This document shows, one piece after another, positions 62,677-64,000 of a stretch of DNA of 64,000 bases; position 1 is the stretch's first letter; each line of letters begins with the position of its first letter. Under the pieces are notes generated by a model that was not told the DNA's origin, did not search any database, and saw only the letters and a list, made by a program, of their open reading frames with translations. Location of the stretch: NCBI RefSeq assembly GCF_900478135.1, contig NZ_LS483470.1, positions 2,290,501 to 2,354,500 of the forward strand, given 5' to 3'. This DNA comes from Leminorella richardii (lineage in GTDB: Bacteria; Pseudomonadota; Gammaproteobacteria; Enterobacterales; Enterobacteriaceae). Both the position numbers and the translations under genes were made by a program.

Positions 62677-64000
62677 TTAGGCAGCGTTCGCCGCGCCCCA
62701 GGTGTCTCTTAAGCCAACGGTTTTGTTAAAGACCAGCGCATCCGCCTTAGAGTGGCGCGCGTCCGCACAGAAATAGCCTTCACGCTCAAACTGATAAGCA
62801 AACTGCGGCTTAGCCTCTTTCAGGCTCGGCTCAACAAAGCCGTGAACCACCCTCAGCGACTCAGGGTTAATCGTTGACAGGAAGTCATCTGCGGCCCCCG
62901 GGTTGGCAACGCTAAACAGACGATCGTAAAGCCGAAATTCTGCCGGAACCGCATGAGCTGCAGATACCCAGTGAATAACGCCCTTAACCTTACGCCCGTC
63001 CGCCGGATCTTTACTCAGCGTGTCTGCGTCGTGGCTACAGTAAATAGTCGTAATATTGCCCTGAGCATCTTTCTCAATTCGCTCAGCTTTAATCACGTAG
63101 GCGTGTCTTAAGCGAACCTCTTTACCCAGTACCAGACGCTTATACTGCTTGTTGGCCTCTTCACGGAAGTCAGCACGGTCAATATACACTTCGTTGCTAA
63201 ACGGCACCTGACGCGCCCCCATTTCAGGTCGACTAGGATGGGCGCTAAGAGTTAACATCTCTTCATGACCCTGAGGCAGGGTTTCAATCACAACTTTTAC
63301 CGGATCCAGTACGGCCATAGCGCGAGGCGCATTCTCATTCAGGTCGTCACGAATACAGGTTTCCAGCGCCACCATTTCCACGTTGTTTTCCTGCTTGGTC
63401 ACACCGATTCGACGGCAGAACTCGCGGATGGCCGAAGCGGTATAGCCGCGACGACGAAGGCCGGAAATTGTCGGCATACGCGGGTCGTCCCATCCCTCTA
63501 CGATCTTTTCTGTCACCAGCAGGTTCAGCTTGCGCTTGGACATGATGGCATATTCCAGATTCAGGCGAGAAAACTCGTACTGGCGCGGATGACAAGGAAT
63601 AGTGATATTGTCTAGCACCCAGTCGTACAAACGGCGGTTGTCTTGAAACTCCAGCGTACACAGGGAATGAGTAATGCCTTCCAGCGCATCGGAAATGCAG
63701 TGGGTAAAGTCGTACATCGGGTAGATGCACCACTTGTTGCCGGTCTGATGATGTTCAGCAAACTTAATGCGGTAAATAACCGGATCGCGCATAACGATAA
63801 ACGACGATGCCATATCGATTTTAGCGCGCAGACAGGCAGCGCCTTCGGCGAATTCACCGCTCTTCATTTTTTCAAACAGCGCCAGGTTCTCTTCTACGCT
63901 GCGATCGCGATATGGGCTGTTTTTACCGGGCTGAGTTAGCGTGCCGCGGTACTCGCGCATCTCTTCAGCGGACAGCTCATCTACATAGGCCAGGCCTTTG
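62677..64000 (-). CDS. glnS: GlnS, glutaminyl-tRNA synthetase (N-terminus cut by window edge)
   Basis: Charges tRNA-Gln. The frame stays open from the stop at 62677 to the window end; the upstream part reads KGLAYVDELSAEE before MREYRGTLTQPGKNSPYRDRS, so the Met at 63960 is internal and the real start lies outside. About 440 of roughly 555 residues are visible, including the MSKRKL class I loop and the C-terminal anticodon-binding beta-barrels (NEVYIDRADFREEANKQYKRLVLGKEVRLRHAYVIKAERI). The HIGH motif is beyond the window. Confidence 0.97.
   Translation of the reverse strand, partial: KGLAYVDELSAEEMREYRGTLTQPGKNSPYRDRSVEENLALFEKMKSGEFAEGAACLRAKIDMASSFIVMRDPVIYRIKFAEHHQTGNKWCIYPMYDFTHCISDALEGITHSLCTLEFQDNRRLYDWVLDNITIPCHPRQYEFSRLNLEYAIMSKRKLNLLVTEKIVEGWDDPRMPTISGLRRRGYTASAIREFCRRIGVTKQENNVEMVALETCIRDDLNENAPRAMAVLDPVKVVIETLPQGHEEMLTLSAHPSRPEMGARQVPFSNEVYIDRADFREEANKQYKRLVLGKEVRLRHAYVIKAERIEKDAQGNITTIYCSHDADTLSKDPADGRKVKGVIHWVSAAHAVPAEFRLYDRLFSVANPGAADDFLSTINPESLRVVHGFVEPSLKEAKPQFAYQFEREGYFCADARHSKADALVFNKTVGLRDTWGAANAA

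Overview
This window is one contiguous stretch of an enterobacterial chromosome (order Enterobacterales). The gene order is a recognisable, mostly inverted version of the E. coli uvrB to glnS segment: uvrB, ybhA, modCBA, acrZ, modE, modF, gal genes, gpmA, aroG, tRNA-Lys, cpoB-pal-tolBARQ-ybgC, ybgE-cydXBA, sucDCBA, gltA, nei, ybgI, pgm, seqA, ybfF, ybfE, fldA, fur, glnS. Protein similarity to E. coli is high but the genome is not a close relative. A complete phsABC thiosulfate reductase operon (H2S production) and the pattern of gains and losses fit an H2S-producing lineage such as Budviciaceae (Budvicia, Pragia, Leminorella and relatives). That family assignment is inference only.

Region by region. 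0-9 kb: SOS-controlled uvrB (3' end cut by the window edge) with a LexA box and a DnaA-box pair, the HAD phosphatase ybhA, and the molybdate module (modABC behind a ModE operator, divergent acrZ, modE, modF). 9-16 kb: an isochorismatase-fold protein without its catalytic Cys, an unknown membrane protein, and a galactose cluster split by an NsrR-box-preceded ytfE gene (galE-galT / ytfE / galK-galM). 16-22 kb: Fur-box gpmA, aroG, then an accessory block: a small unknown protein, a lipoprotein behind an 11-bp tandem repeat, and a tight four-gene operon (Sel1-like, WGR-DUF4240, unknown, SF0329-like). 22-31 kb: two identical tRNA-Lys genes, the Tol-Pal envelope operon and the cytochrome bd operon. 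32-40 kb: sucABCD and gltA transcribed divergently with no sdhCDAB between them; gltA carries a one-base frameshift. 40-44 kb: phsABC. 44-52 kb: nei, ybgI, a small unknown gene pair, an EamA-family protein, pgm, seqA, ybfF, ybfE, and a LysR regulator divergent from an eamB-like exporter. 52-57.8 kb: fldA and fur separated by an inserted cstA-ybdD-yjiA unit. 58-64 kb: a large type Va autotransporter in the place where E. coli has chiPQ, an AT-rich stretch, the 3' relic of a second autotransporter, and glnS (5' part beyond the window).

Functional links. Molybdate uptake feeds the molybdenum enzyme PhsA. Cytochrome bd, NO-repair YtfE, phsABC and the metal regulators (Fur, ModE) suit a facultative anaerobe. 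The missing sdh genes next to sucA plus the damaged gltA raise the question of whether the oxidative TCA cycle is intact here. No CRISPR array, insertion sequence or prophage was seen. I did not find a clearly new multi-gene system; the best candidates for unexplained biology are the 19.4-21.7 kb operon, the 45.9-46.4 kb gene pair and the autotransporter pair.
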